A DNA stretch of 33,225 nucleotides from Trichodesmium erythraeum GBRTRLIN201 (GTDB taxonomy: Bacteria > Cyanobacteriota > Cyanobacteriia > Cyanobacteriales > Microcoleaceae). Numbering within the stretch: the first letter of the stretch is position 1; each line of letters opens with the position of its first letter. Location: positions 1 through 33,225 of the forward strand of contig JAGGDU010000024.1 of assembly GCA_018457135.1 (NCBI GenBank), read 5' to 3'. Positions 7,807 to 18,315 of the stretch are shown piece by piece. The notes under the pieces were generated by a model. The model searched no databases, was not told the DNA's origin, and saw only the letters and a program-made list of their open reading frames with translations. Position numbers and translations under genes: made by a program.

Positions 7807-10800
7807 ATGATTGAATGGTTAATTACTTGGGGAAGTAGTGAAGCGGTTAAATGTATTGCGAATGAAGTTGTCGGAGTATTAGCTAAGGGCGCTGCCGAAG
7901 ACTATGTTAAAGATTTTTTTAAGCAAAGTTTCTCTGATGCTTTTGGTGGAATAGCAAATGGAGAACCTTTAAAAAAAGCTACTAAACAAGCAATTAAAGA
8001 TTTTTTAGACTTAGGATATCAAGAGTTAGAAAATGCTGAATTGAGTGAAAGTGACTTAAATAAGTATTCTCAATATTTCAAATCTTTTATTAAAGAAGGA
8101 TCTGTTTTAGAGGTTTTGATTAGTGCTTTTGATAATAAAATCAAAATTTTAGATACTCACAAGCTGGCTATTTCATGGAAACAAATAAACCCACCTTTAC
8201 CAGATAATTTTGACTGGGAATTTCTAGCAAAGCAACATCAGAGAAATGTCAAAAATATTATCCGAAATTCCCAAGAACTACGGTCAATATTAGATTCAAA
8301 AAATCTGGAAGAGATTGTAAACAAAGACATTAAAATCAGACCAGAATTTGACTTAAAAAAATATCAAGAAGGAATCCTAGAACAATATGGAAATCTCAAA
8401 TTAGAAAGTTTAGAGACCAGTGGTTATAGTTATAATGAATTGAAATTATGGAAAATGTTTATTCCTCAAAATGTCCGAGAATCTCAGGAATTTATGCCTC
8501 AAATACATGAAATTCCTAAAGAATATCTCTCCAAATTAAGAGACACTAGACAATTAGAAGCAGAACTTTCTCAAGAACAACTGAAAAGTGTCCGGCGTAG
8601 GTATTTTGAGCAACAGACTCACTCAGTTTTAGAATTAATAGAATATAACAACTATAAATATTTAGTTATTCTGGGAGACCCCGGTTCTGGTAAATCTACT
8701 TTATTACAATATATCGCTTTGCAATGGGCAGAATTACCTCTGAAAGATTTATCTTTAAACCCAATTCCTCTATTAATTGAACTGCGGACTTATGTACGCA
8801 ACCATAATGAGAATAAATGTAATAGTTTTCTAGATTTTTTGGAAAAAGGTAGTGGTGTAAGTTGCCATTTACCTCAGGAAGAACTTCATACTAAATTGCA
8901 AAATGGTAATGCAATTATGATGTTTGATGGGTTAGATGAAGTTTTCGAGCTTGCCAAAAGAGAACAGATAATTACTGATATTCATAGGTTTACTAATGAC
9001 TATAAAAATGTGCAAGTTATTGTTACTTCTCGGGTAATTGGTTATAAGCCACAAAAACTCCGGGATGCAGAATTTTATCATTTTATATTGCAAGATTTGG
9101 AGTCGGAACAAATTGAAACTTTTATTCAACGTTGGCACGATTTGACTTATCAAGATGAGCGAGAAAAGGAGCGGAAAAGAGAAAGGTTAAAACGGGCAAT
9201 TAAAGATTCTTCAGCTATTAAGCAATTGTCAGAAAATCCCTTGTTATTAACAATGATGGCTATTTTGAATCGTCATCAAGAATTACCCAGAGATAGAGCA
9301 GAACTTTATCATCAAGCTTCCCGGATTTTACTGCAGCAATGGGATATGGAAAGGGCATTAATTGATGCGAATCTTAACCCCATGACTATTGACTATAAAG
9401 ATAAGCAAGCAATTTTGCGTCAGGTAGCTTTTTTTATGCAGGAAAATAAGGCAGGTTTAGCTGGTAATTTGATTCATGGAAATGATTTAGAAAAGATTAT
9501 CAGAGCTTATCTAAAAAGTGAAGATATTAATGATCCAAAAACTGTGGCTAGAGCCCTGATGGAACAGTTGCGAAGTCGCAATTTTATTTTGTGTTTTGTT
9601 GGCGCAGAATATTATGCTTTTGTGCATAGAACTTTTTTAGAATATTTTTGTGCTTGGAGTTTTGTTTGGCTGTTTGAAAAAGAACAGAAAATGTCTCCAG
9701 ACAGACTTATAGAAGAAGTTTTTGGTCAGCACTGGCAGGATGAAAAATGGCATGAAGTTTTGCGGTTAATTGTAGGGATGATAGATACTAAGTTTGCGAG
9801 AAAAATAATTTATTATTTAATGGAGCAAGATGGAGAAGAGAAAAAATTTCTGAATTTATTTTTAGCTGGTAAGTGTTTGTTTGAAGTCAGAAATAATCAG
9901 AATATTAGTTTTAGTGATATCGGATATCGGTTATTAAATAAATTAAAACACTTGACTGGGTATGACCTTGGTTATTCTTATGAAGAATATGACAATTATT
10001 CTAAAGAAATTTATCAGAAAAATGCAGCCTTAGTTTATGAAATTCGTACTCAAGCTGTGCAAGTAGTAGCTACAACCTGGAGAGATGAGCGTTTAACCTA
10101 TACTTGGCTCAAACAAAGGGTAGCTTCTGACAATGACCAGGATGTGCGACGTGAAGCTCTGCGACAAATAGCTACTGGTTGGAAGCATCAGCCGGAAATT
10201 TTTGACTTACTTAAACAATGGGTATTCTCTGAGAATGACCAGGATGTGCGACGTGAAGCTCTGCGACAAATAGCTACTGGTTGGAAGCATCAGCCGGAAA
10301 TTTTTGACTTACTTAAACAATGGGTATTCTCTGATGAAAATTCGGATGTGCGACGTGAAGCAGTGCGACAAATAGCTACTGGTTGGAAACATCAGCCGGA
10401 AATTTTTGATTTACTTAAACAATGGGTATTCTCTGATGAAAATTCGGATGTGCGACGTGAAGCCCTGCGACAAATAGCTACTGGTTGGAAACATCAGCCG
10501 GAAATTTTTGATTTACTCAAACAAAGAGTAGAGTCTGATGAGAATTGGGATGTGCGACGTGAAGCAGTGCGACAAATAGCTACTGGTTGGAAACATCAGC
10601 CGGGAATTTTTGATTTACTTAAACAATGGGTAGTCTCTGATGATGACCCAGATGTGCGACGTGAAGCAGTGCGACAAATAGCTACTGGTTGGAAACATCA
10701 GCCGGGAATTTTTGATTTGCTCAAACAAAGGGTAGTATCTGATAAAAATTGGGATGTGCGACGTGAAGCAGTGCGACAAATAGCTACTGGTTGGAAACAT

Positions 10801-11844
10801 CAGCCGGGAATTTTTGATTTACTCAAACAAAGGCTGGTATCTGATGATGACTGGTATGTGAGGGTTGAAGCCCTGCGACAAATAGCTACTGGTTGGAAAT
10901 ATCAGCCGATAATTTTTGATTTACTCAAACAAAGGGTAGAGTCTGATGATGACCCAAATGTACGACGTGAAGCAGCGCGACAAATAGCTGCTGGTTGGAA
11001 ACATCAGCCAGGAATTTTTGATTTACTCAAACAAAGGGTAGAGTCTGATAAAAATTGGGATGTGCGACGTGAAGCGGTGCGACAAATAGCTACTGGTTGG
11101 AAACATCAGCGGGGAACTTTTGGTTTACTCAAACAATGGGTAGACTCTGATAATAGTTCCACTGTGCGACATGAAGCACTGCGACAAATAGTTACTGGTT
11201 GGAAAGATGAACCGGGAATTTTAGATTTACTCAAGGAAAGGGTGAGCTCTGATCATAGTTCTACTGTGCGACGTGAAGCACTGCGACAAATAGTTACTGG
11301 TTGGAAAGATGAACCGGGAATTTTAGATTTACTCAAGGAAAGGGTGAGCTCTGATCATAGTTCTACTGTGCGACGTGAAGCACTGCGACAAATAGCTGCG
11401 GGTTGGAAAGATGAACCGGGAATTTTAGATTTACTCAAGGAAAGGATGAGCTCTGATCATAGTTCCACTGTGCGAGGTGAAGCACTGCGACAAATAGTTA
11501 CTGGTTGGAAACATGAACCGGGAATTTTAGATTTACTCAAGGAAAGGGTGAGCTCTGATCATAGTTCCACTGTGCGAGGTGAAGCAGTGCGACAAATAGT
11601 TACTGGTTGGAAACATGAACCGGGAATTTTTGAGCTGTTTTATCACATCGCTCTCAATGACCCCTTTCAACGTGAAGAATATTTGGATAAGAACCCTCGA
11701 CAAATTGTACTAGCGGCAATAGTCAAACAATATCCAGACCATCCGCAAATTCTCCCACTATTACAAGACAGAGTCGCAAACGACCCAGACGAACAACTAC
11801 GCCACTGGGCAAAAAAGAAATTGCAGGGATTAGAAAATAGCTAG
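7807..11844 (+). CDS. NACHT-domain STAND NTPase with C-terminal HEAT-like repeat array
   Basis: A 1345-residue protein. Residues 1-150 form a helical N-terminal domain (VVGVLAKGAAEDYVKDFF) of the kind found before bacterial NACHT modules; its effector activity is not evident. The NACHT ATPase follows: Walker A GDPGSGKST (290-298), Walker B AIMMFDGLDEV (369-379), VIVTSRVIGY, and the downstream helical region with HRTFLEYFCAWSFVW. From 779 to 1288 there are 15 units of 34 residues (VRREALRQIATGWKHQP), then a diverged HEAT-like cap ending QLRHWAKKKLQGLENS. NACHT proteins are regulated switches related to animal NLRs, and several bacterial ones are antiphage. The repeats are so alike that recent duplication and recombination is likely. 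The gene is a single unit with its own long upstream spacer. The NACHT assignment is firm; a defence role is inference. Confidence 0.93.
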   Translation: MIEWLITWGSSEAVKCIANEVVGVLAKGAAEDYVKDFFKQSFSDAFGGIANGEPLKKATKQAIKDFLDLGYQELENAELSESDLNKYSQYFKSFIKEGSVLEVLISAFDNKIKILDTHKLAISWKQINPPLPDNFDWEFLAKQHQRNVKNIIRNSQELRSILDSKNLEEIVNKDIKIRPEFDLKKYQEGILEQYGNLKLESLETSGYSYNELKLWKMFIPQNVRESQEFMPQIHEIPKEYLSKLRDTRQLEAELSQEQLKSVRRRYFEQQTHSVLELIEYNNYKYLVILGDPGSGKSTLLQYIALQWAELPLKDLSLNPIPLLIELRTYVRNHNENKCNSFLDFLEKGSGVSCHLPQEELHTKLQNGNAIMMFDGLDEVFELAKREQIITDIHRFTNDYKNVQVIVTSRVIGYKPQKLRDAEFYHFILQDLESEQIETFIQRWHDLTYQDEREKERKRERLKRAIKDSSAIKQLSENPLLLTMMAILNRHQELPRDRAELYHQASRILLQQWDMERALIDANLNPMTIDYKDKQAILRQVAFFMQENKAGLAGNLIHGNDLEKIIRAYLKSEDINDPKTVARALMEQLRSRNFILCFVGAEYYAFVHRTFLEYFCAWSFVWLFEKEQKMSPDRLIEEVFGQHWQDEKWHEVLRLIVGMIDTKFARKIIYYLMEQDGEEKKFLNLFLAGKCLFEVRNNQNISFSDIGYRLLNKLKHLTGYDLGYSYEEYDNYSKEIYQKNAALVYEIRTQAVQVVATTWRDERLTYTWLKQRVASDNDQDVRREALRQIATGWKHQPEIFDLLKQWVFSENDQDVRREALRQIATGWKHQPEIFDLLKQWVFSDENSDVRREAVRQIATGWKHQPEIFDLLKQWVFSDENSDVRREALRQIATGWKHQPEIFDLLKQRVESDENWDVRREAVRQIATGWKHQPGIFDLLKQWVVSDDDPDVRREAVRQIATGWKHQPGIFDLLKQRVVSDKNWDVRREAVRQIATGWKHQPGIFDLLKQRLVSDDDWYVRVEALRQIATGWKYQPIIFDLLKQRVESDDDPNVRREAARQIAAGWKHQPGIFDLLKQRVESDKNWDVRREAVRQIATGWKHQRGTFGLLKQWVDSDNSSTVRHEALRQIVTGWKDEPGILDLLKERVSSDHSSTVRREALRQIVTGWKDEPGILDLLKERVSSDHSSTVRREALRQIAAGWKDEPGILDLLKERMSSDHSSTVRGEALRQIVTGWKHEPGILDLLKERVSSDHSSTVRGEAVRQIVTGWKHEPGIFELFYHIALNDPFQREEYLDKNPRQIVLAAIVKQYPDHPQILPLLQDRVANDPDEQLRHWAKKKLQGLENS
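10141..11670 (+). repeat. 15 tandem 102-bp HEAT-like coding repeats
   Basis: Units of exactly 102 bp (34 codons) start at 10141 and every 102 bases after. Two subfamilies are visible. Units 1-10 have WKHQP..IFDLLKQ with variable linkers (SENDQ, SDENS, SDENW, SDDDP, SDKNW). Units 11-15 have WK[DH]EPGILDLLKERVSSDHSS. Differences concentrate at the linker and at the residue before VxSD (W or R), while the VRREA.RQIATGW core is nearly invariant. Confidence 0.95.
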
Positions 11845-12322
11845 TGTGACCATCTTTAAACTATATCCTTACCGCATTTCATGTAGCCTAGGGTTTCATC
11901 TCGACAATAGCCGAAAACGCCTAGTGATATAACTGAAAAGCATTGGAAATTTGCCAACCCTCTTGGGGGTTGGTTGGGGTGGTTTGTGCTAGTCTTCGCG
12001 TCCGTTTTTTGTTTCGGACTCTCCTAGGGCAACTAATTAATGAAAATTTAGGACAAGATATATATTCAAAAAAAACAACTAAAAAGTCACTCCCTTATGG
12101 GCAAAGCTGCAAACCAAATTTTTCGTTAATGTTTATTCTGTTAATATTTATTCATAGCAATACAATATTAGACATTGATAGAATTGAAATCCTTTACAAC
12201 CATTATACTTCTCCTCCAACAGGTTCTTAAGTCCTTAATATATCCTTAAAATCGGTATTTTTAGAGAGGTTTAATAGTTTGGGACTCAGCTGATAGTTGA
12301 TAGCTGACTCTTTAAGCCTATA
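11845..12322. other. Intergenic spacer after NACHT gene
   Basis: About 480 bases between the NACHT gene and the transposase remnant. It contains a strong hairpin at 11954-11973, listed separately, and a short run of GATAG/GCTGA-type repeats (about 12287-12310, AGCTGATAGTTGATAGCTGA), a common cyanobacterial intergenic motif. A reading frame from 11943 to 12230 shows no protein-like features and is not called. Confidence 0.5.
11954..11973 (+). terminator. Possible terminator hairpin downstream of NACHT gene
   Basis: CCAACCC (11954-11960) pairs with GGGTTGG (11967-11973) around a six-base loop, 110 bases after the NACHT stop codon. No clean T-run follows, so it may instead be an intergenic palindromic repeat. 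Confidence 0.35.
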
Positions 12323-12760
12323 TCAGACATTTGAACTACATTTTTTCATATATTCCCAGCCACGCTGGGGAGAAACGCGATCGCGTCCAATTGTCTTAGC
12401 AATCCATTCTGCTACTTTTGGCCCTGTCCATACTGCTTGGTCTTGAGGTGGACTTTTCAGTACTATGCGTAATTGTTCTTGTTGTTCTTGAGTCAGTAAA
12501 GCATGAGAAGGGTAAAACTTTCGGGTTTTCCGTCGGTTCAAAATACCCTCGGGCCCTTTTTGATTATAGTTTTTAACTATATCCTTAGCATAATCATAGT
12601 TAAGACCCAAAGCTTGAGCTGCTTCTTTAATAGTCCAGTTTTGAGACACTAACCACAGCAGGTGCCAGCGCCGAGATTCAACCCTATCTCTAATTTGGAG
12701 ATAGCGGTTTTTGATTTCTGTCTCACTCAAGTAGGATTTGAGATAGGCTTTTTTAGGCAT
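12323..12760 (-). pseudogene. IS630-type transposase remnant (helix-turn-helix part only)
   Basis: A 145-residue frame with a first helix-turn-helix (WTIKEAAQALGLNYDYAKDI), a linker GILNRRKTRKFYPSHALL, and a second winged-helix segment (KVAEWIAKTIGRDRVSPQR). It ends abruptly after GWEYMKKCSSNV. In IS630/Tc1-type transposases GWEYMKK is followed by a linker and the DDE catalytic domain, which is absent here. DNA below 12323 shows no continuation in the frames read. It is therefore a truncated insertion-sequence fragment, although the DNA-binding part could still be expressed. Not obviously the same lineage as the truncated protein at 30946-31437. Confidence 0.7.
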
Positions 12761-13464
12761 CTTTTTCTACTTTATCAGGGGTATGAAATATCAACAATTC
12801 AACATTAGAAAGTAATAAGACTAACTTTCACTAGTGGAAATAATCGATCACTTTCCTCACGTAGATGACCCTGTAAAGTCCATATCAACCGTTACAACTT
12901 AAAATTATTTTTTATCTACATCAATTGTGTTAACGGTTTAATGGTTTATATATTTACTTTCAAATACTTTATCATATCGGTTTAAATAAATCAAGTTATC
13001 TAAATAAATTAAGCTTAATCAGTATATACAAAATGACAGACTTTTTCAGGGGTAACCCTTAATATATATTTGCTAGCCTCAGATAATATTACGGTAGGTC
13101 AAGCATGAATGTATTTCAACTATCAAATTATTACATAATCTTTACAAAAGTTAGCTAGAATATACAATATGTTAATTAAATAATTCTATAAATATTTACT
13201 TATAAATTTAGTCAAGCAGAAAAAAGCGATCGCTGCTTTTTATCAAAAGTTATTGGCAAAGGTTAAATGTAATAGGATTTAGATAAAACCAAAACTATTC
13301 TGGTATAGAAGCAAAATCATAAGCCTTTCAAATTCCAGAACTTTAAAAAAGAATCTATTACTAAAATATATTGGTTTATCAATCATCAGAATTTACTATC
13401 AAAACTATTATTAATTAGTATCATATAAATAACTATTCATTTAGGCAATAAATACTTCTATAAT
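12761..13464. other. Intergenic spacer with hairpin around a HIP1 site
   Basis: About 700 AT-rich bases without a gene. At 13221-13241 a HIP1 octamer sits within AAAAAGC...GCTTTTT, which can form a 7-bp hairpin that ends in a T-run and resembles a weak terminator. The remainder upstream of the AAA-like gene must hold its promoter, but no box stands out. Confidence 0.4.
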
Positions 13465-16140
13465 ATGAACACTTCAAGGCAAAAATCTTATTATCAAGTT
13501 GGTGGTTGTCTTCCTATAAATGCACCGAATTATGTTCAAAGACGAGCAGATGAATACTTTTATGAAGGTCTGAAAGCAGGTGAGTTTTGTTATGTTCTTA
13601 ATTCTCGTCAAATGGGAAAATCTAGTTTGCAAGTTAGAACAATTCAAAGATTACAAAAACAAGGTATTTGTTGTGCAGCAATCGACATTTCAGAAATAGG
13701 TAATCGGGGAGTAACCATCGAACAGTGGTATGCAGGTATTCTGCGGATATTAGAAAATAATTTTAATCTGTCAGAATATGTAAATATTCGTACTTGGTGG
13801 CGAGAGCGAGATTATCTTGCCCCCGTGCAAAGATTAAGTGAATTTATTAACACTGTATTACTAACAAAAATAAATCAGAATATTGTAATTTTTATTGATG
13901 AAATTGATAGTATTCTAGCCCTAGATTTTCCAGTCGATGATTTTTTAGGATTTATTCGAGCTTGTTACAACAAACGTGCTCATAATAATGAATATAATCG
14001 TCTAACTTTTGCTTTGTTAGGAGTTAGTACACCTCAAGATTTATGTCAGGATAAAAGTAGTACACCTTTTAATATTGGAAGAGCAATTGAATTAACTGGC
14101 TTTCAATTAGATGAAGCTTTCTCATTAATAGATGGACTAGTGGGAATTTGTCAGAAACCAGAAGCAGTTTTAAAAGAGGTTTTACTTTGGACTGGAGGGC
14201 AACCATTTTTAACTCAAAAAGTCTGTAAACTCTTAATTGAAAATGGAGAGTTAATTATTAACCCAGCGGAAGAAGTAGCAGGAATTGTTAGGTCAAAAAT
14301 TGTTCATAATTGGGAAGCACAAGACATGCCAGAACATTTAAAGACTATTCGCAACCGCATTTTAAGAAAGAATAAACGAATAGTCAGAAGATTAGGGTTA
14401 TATCAAGAAATTTTACAGAATAACTTGACTGGAATAATAGCAGATAATAGTTCAGAACAAATGGAACTTAGGTTATCTGGATTAGTAGTTAAACGAGATA
14501 ATAAGTTAATAGTTGCTAATCTAATATATAGGACTGTTTTTCATGAAAATATGATTCTTGAAGAATTGGAAAAATTACCTCCCTATTCAGAAGAAATTAA
14601 AGCATGGATTAATTCTAACTGTGCAGATAAATCATATCTATTGCAAGGAAAACATTTACAATCAGCTTTAGTTTGGGCAACAGGAAAAAGTTTAAGAAAT
14701 CAAGATTTCCAATTTTTGACTACTAGCCAAAAATTAGTATTAGATGCTCAGACACAAGCTCTAGAATTAACAAAAATTGAAACTAAAAAAGCTCAAGCAG
14801 AAGTTGTAAAAGCACAACAAAAAGCTCAACTTTGGATTCAAATAGGCTCCACTATTTTTAGCATATCTTTGATTTTATCCATAGGTTTTTCTATATTAGC
14901 CTATCAAAAATTTAAACTAGCACAATCTAGTCATGAAATTGAACAAATTGGCACTGACGCTTTATTATTAGCTATCGAAAAGTCAGCAACAAATCAGGAA
15001 TTATTAGAAGCTTTACCCAAAGCTATATCTGCAGGAAAAAGATTAAAATCTTTAGTAAATAACAATACTCCTCTAGCAGAATATCCTGGGACTCGACCAA
15101 TATTAGCTTTACAAATGATTCTTGATAAACTTGACGAACAAGAACAATTTCAAGATAGTATACTTCAGAAAAGAAAAATTATTTTGCAAGGGCATAATGG
15201 TGCAGTTACCAGTGTAAAATTTAGTCCAAATCAAGAATTTTTAGCTTCAGCAGGAGTAGATGGAAAAGTAATTATTTGGAATCTGGAAGGCAAAAAAATT
15301 ACAGAATGGGAAACAGAACAAAAATCAATTAATAGTCTAATTTTTCATCCTGATAATAAATATTTAGCAACTGCTGGTAGTAACGGCACAGTAAAAATAT
15401 GGAGTCTATTAAAGAAAAATTTAGGGATAAAATTATATGTATTAGAAATATCTCAAACTGAAGTTAATAGTATTAGTTTTAGTGCTAATGGTAAGTATTT
15501 AGCAACTGCTGGCATAAATATTCCTGTACAAATTTGGAACTTATCATCGCTGCCGATAAATATATCATCTGATCAAGTTTTGGATGATCATGGTTTAATT
15601 AGAAACATTCATTTTAGCCCTAATGATAATTTTCTAGCTACATTAGATGGGAAATCTACTATTAGATTATGGAATTTATCTGAAAATAAATTTAAAATCC
15701 TAGATGTAGAAGCTATTAGTATGAATTTTAGCATTAATAAACCTCAGATATTACTAACAGCAACGTCAAATGGAATAGTAGAAATGTGGCAGACTTATAC
15801 TGGGAGATTAGTCAATAATTTTCAAAGTTTACATTTAGATACTAAGCTAGTTAATTTTAGTCCTGATGGAAGATTAATAGCTACTGTTGGAATTGATAGT
15901 ATTGTAAGACTTTGGAATTTATCAGGGCGACAAATTAACCAATTTGAATTTTCCGAAAATGTAATTGATATAGCCTTTAGTTCAGATGGAAAAAAAATTG
16001 CTGTAGCTGATAGTAACGGTCAAATTTGGTTGATTTATTTGGAAAATTTAGAGGAGCTTTTGAGTAAAGGATGTAGGTTTTTATTAAAAAGACCAAACTA
16101 TTTTATGAGGGTAGAAGAATTTTGTCAGAATAGTAGGTAG
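13465..16140 (+). CDS. AAA-like domain / transmembrane / WD40 repeat protein
   Basis: An 891-residue fusion. Residues 1-380 are the cyanobacterial AAA-like (AAA_35) ATPase: [20 protein letters not shown] at the start, atypical P-loop NSRQMGKS (46-53), Walker [13 protein letters not shown] (about 142-153) and [10 protein letters not shown] charged coiled coil ([19 protein letters not shown]) leads into one membrane helix (about 456-481, [18 protein letters not shown]). Residues 571-870 make seven WD40 blades, the first [13 protein letters not shown]...WNLEG; several blades have lost the GH or WD signature residues. Such proteins are abundant in filamentous cyanobacteria and are thought to be STAND-like sensors; no partner is known. 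It is monocistronic. Unlike the NB-ARC and NACHT repeats, the blades are strongly diverged from one another. Confidence 0.9.
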   Translation: MNTSRQKSYYQVGGCLPINAPNYVQRRADEYFYEGLKAGEFCYVLNSRQMGKSSLQVRTIQRLQKQGICCAAIDISEIGNRGVTIEQWYAGILRILENNFNLSEYVNIRTWWRERDYLAPVQRLSEFINTVLLTKINQNIVIFIDEIDSILALDFPVDDFLGFIRACYNKRAHNNEYNRLTFALLGVSTPQDLCQDKSSTPFNIGRAIELTGFQLDEAFSLIDGLVGICQKPEAVLKEVLLWTGGQPFLTQKVCKLLIENGELIINPAEEVAGIVRSKIVHNWEAQDMPEHLKTIRNRILRKNKRIVRRLGLYQEILQNNLTGIIADNSSEQMELRLSGLVVKRDNKLIVANLIYRTVFHENMILEELEKLPPYSEEIKAWINSNCADKSYLLQGKHLQSALVWATGKSLRNQDFQFLTTSQKLVLDAQTQALELTKIETKKAQAEVVKAQQKAQLWIQIGSTIFSISLILSIGFSILAYQKFKLAQSSHEIEQIGTDALLLAIEKSATNQELLEALPKAISAGKRLKSLVNNNTPLAEYPGTRPILALQMILDKLDEQEQFQDSILQKRKIILQGHNGAVTSVKFSPNQEFLASAGVDGKVIIWNLEGKKITEWETEQKSINSLIFHPDNKYLATAGSNGTVKIWSLLKKNLGIKLYVLEISQTEVNSISFSANGKYLATAGINIPVQIWNLSSLPINISSDQVLDDHGLIRNIHFSPNDNFLATLDGKSTIRLWNLSENKFKILDVEAISMNFSINKPQILLTATSNGIVEMWQTYTGRLVNNFQSLHLDTKLVNFSPDGRLIATVGIDSIVRLWNLSGRQINQFEFSENVIDIAFSSDGKKIAVADSNGQIWLIYLENLEELLSKGCRFLLKRPNYFMRVEEFCQNSR

Positions 16141-16307
16141 TAGGGATTAGGGTTTTTAGGAATAAAATATCTTCACTTCATGGTTAGTTAAAACATTACA
16201 GAGCCTTTATAGCTATCATTCTTGTCTTTTTTTATTCAATATTTATTCCTGATTCTCTCTTACCTTTTTACTTCTTGTACCATTTTGAAAGTAGGGAAGT
16301 ATGTAAG

Positions 16308-16427
16308 ATGCCTAGCATCAGAAGAATAATTAATATTGCAATGCAATCTAATTACATTGAAGGTAACTTATCTAGTATTAATGACTTAATAACTGAAATA
16401 TTACCTAAGTATACAATTAATGAATAA
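16308..16427 (+). CDS. Possible small protein (39 residues)
   Basis: A short frame starts at ATG 16308 with GGGAAG about nine bases upstream. It encodes a mildly amphipathic peptide (RRIINIAMQSNYIEGNLSS, then INDLITEILPKYTINE) with a protein-like composition. It lies in the 307-base gap between the AAA/WD40 gene and the convergent COP23 gene. I do not recognise the family, and it could be a random frame or the tail of a lost gene. Confidence 0.3.
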   Translation: MPSIRRIINIAMQSNYIEGNLSSINDLITEILPKYTINE

Positions 16428-16447
16428 AATAGGTACTATTTGTTATA

Positions 16448-16900
16448 TTAATGAATATTAATGGGTAGTAAATTTGGTTTAGGATCAACAATTCTTTTCA
16501 ATAATTCTTGTTGAGCTTGTTGAGGATTTTGACCATGAGGAACTTGATATAATAATCGACAAGAACCACCTATAGCAGCACAAATAATGGGTTGTCCCTG
16601 TTTGTATATACTAACAGTAATATTCCTATATCCATTTTGTTTTTGAGTAGATAAAATTCCAGATACTCTGGTACATCTGGTAAGAGTATCTTCTCCTGAT
16701 TGAGCAAAATAATTATTAGCGCTCCAGAGAATAATCGGAATATTATTACCTTGTTTATTAGCTATTGTAGCTGGAGTATTCCCAATTTTACCACAAAAAA
16801 AATTAGGAGTTTGAGCCTTAGCAGAAAGGTTACTGATAGAGAGATTTAAAAAACCAATTATTGTGGCAGTAAAAATAGAAGTTAATGATAAAATTTTCAT
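16448..16900 (-). CDS. COP23-domain secreted protein
   Basis: A 150-residue protein with a clear signal peptide (IFTATIIGFLNLSISNLSAKA, probable cleavage after AKA before QTPNFFCG). The mature part shows the COP23 pattern: FFCGKIGNTPATIA, PIILW, then GEDTLTRCTRVSGIL, ITVSIYKQGQPIICAA, and a closing LLYQVPHGQNPQQAQQELL. Four cysteines (FCG, TRC, IICA, GSC) are placed as in the family and could form two disulphides. COP23 was described as a circadian-oscillating, membrane-associated protein of a unicellular cyanobacterium; its biochemical function is unknown. It is a single gene, convergent with the AAA/WD40 gene. Family assignment is from motif memory. Confidence 0.8.
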   Translation of the reverse strand: MKILSLTSIFTATIIGFLNLSISNLSAKAQTPNFFCGKIGNTPATIANKQGNNIPIILWSANNYFAQSGEDTLTRCTRVSGILSTQKQNGYRNITVSIYKQGQPIICAAIGGSCRLLYQVPHGQNPQQAQQELLKRIVDPKPNLLPINIH

Positions 16901-17329
16901 GGACTATAATCTATATGTATAACACTACAAACATTTTATAAACTTATATATACTTATTGAGTGCCAGTAATGGATTTTAAGAAAAAAGTTCTGCAAGTAT
17001 ACTTGGGAAGTCCTGGAAATTATGATTATAAATGGTTTTTATATATTGTTCATTGTCAGACTCATTAATTAGTTTGCTTACCTATATTCCCTTTACAATT
17101 TATTATCTACCTTAACTTCGGTTATTTGAAGTATTCAGCTAAAAGCTATCAGCTAGCTTCCTGGGTGGGAACTTCACCACTCAACTATGAATCATGAACT
17201 CATGATCTTGGAATAAAAAATTAGTCTCCAAGGAAAATTAAATGTTATGTTTTATAGCATAACCCAAGAAGGAAAAAGTTGATCAGCTAACCTTAGTCAT
17301 TTTTTCAAAATTTACTCCAACTTTGGTCT

Positions 17330-17700
17330 TCAAGATTTAGTCTTTCTTTTTCCTGACAAAAAATCTAACCAAAATATTTTAGAAAAATTCATAATGCGAC
17401 TATGAGCAAGATTAGCTGCTTCTAAGTCATAATCTTTTCCACCTATCCGATGTAAAACATAATTAATATTTGGATAAAAATGTATTTATACTAGTGGAAA
17501 ATCCCTTAATTATACTTTGAAATGAGTTTTAATTTATGGATAAATATAATCATTTTTTTTTGCAATATTAAGCATTAATGGATGTTGGATATTAGCTGCT
17601 TCATCAATATTTTTTTCATCCAAACTCCATAATCACTAACATTACATCTTGCTAGGGAACAATTCTCTCTAAAATCAGCAATTTTACCTCTTAAACCAAA
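17330..17700 (-). pseudogene. Decayed protein-coding fragment, family not recognised
   Basis: Reading the minus strand gives protein-like pieces broken by frameshifts and stops. The first is RGKIADFRENCSLARCNVSD. After a one-base shift comes DEKNIDEAANIQHPLMLNIA. After an interruption comes YVLHRIGGKDYDLEAANLAH followed by a basic tail and a stop at 17330. Composition and continuity are far better than in surrounding sequence, so this is probably an eroded gene. Confidence 0.45.
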
Positions 17701-17861
17701 AGATAAATTGAAAATTATGGAGATAATTATAGTAATTATTTGAGATTCTTAATAATAAAAATTAAATTATTTATTAACTATTTAATTTTATCAAAAATAG
17801 ATTAATTTTAAATGTTTTTTTAGTTATATTTAGATTGGTTTTACATTTAAATTTATAGTTT

Positions 17862-18041
17862 TTAACGCCAAAATAATTCAGGTACAATTGGTACATAATT
17901 TCCCTGAACATATCTATTAACTATCTTATCCATTACCTCATGAAATCAGAAAATTTATGGGATAAAAATTAATCTCGGAACAGGTGTAAAAGCAGGGCTT
18001 TTTAAGTAAGTAGTAAAAATCTCACATTCCGGTGTGGGAAA
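17862..18041 (-). pseudogene. Decayed C-terminal coding fragment with two in-frame stops
   Basis: One minus-strand frame reads TYLKSPAFTPVPRLIFIP, stop, IF, stop, then FHEVMDKIVNRYVQGNYVPI and a final VPELFWR before a stop at 17862. The segment reads like the C-terminus of a real protein with two nonsense mutations. Family not recognised; it may or may not belong to the same lost gene as the fragment at 17330-17700. Confidence 0.4.
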
Positions 18042-18249
18042 TTATAATTTTCATCAGGCTTAATTTATTTGATAAAATCAAATCATGTTAAAATCATCTG
18101 GTTTTTTAAGATTAGCTTAGATAAAAAAAATAGGAAAACTCTGATCAGAAATTTATTTTGTTTGCAAGACTATTTAATAACTGAAAGCTTCTATATTTCT
18201 AGTAATCAAATTTATAGACCTATAAGCTTAACTAATTATTGAACTAGAC

Positions 18250-18278
18250 TTGACAAAAATTATAACTTTTGTTAAAAA
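18250..18278 (+). promoter_or_regulatory. Candidate sigma-70-type promoter for the Gfo/Idh/MocA gene
   Basis: A perfect TTGACA at 18250-18255 is followed after 17 bases by TAAAAA at 18273-18278 (4 of 6 to TATAAT), 37 bases before the GTG start. In DNA this AT-rich the -10 match is weak evidence; the -35 match is better. Confidence 0.4.
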
Positions 18279-18315
18279 ATGTTAAAAACTCATATAGTTA
18301 AGAGGATCTTAGATT

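Larger units (their letters stand above)
16901..18315. other. 1.4 kb spacer with decayed coding fragments
   Basis: No intact gene. It holds AGCT-type short intergenic repeats at 17136-17160, a hairpin GTTATG/CATAAC at 17244-17263, two decayed minus-strand frames (17330-17700 and 17862-18041, listed separately), a small terminator-like hairpin AAAAGC/GCTTTT at 17988-18002, a 7-bp hairpin at 18020-18039, and the probable promoter of the following gene. Confidence 0.6.

Noticed and set aside
11943-12230. Plus-strand 95-residue frame
   Set aside because: No domain, no ribosome-binding site, and it runs through a hairpin and unrelated spacer; composition is not protein-like.
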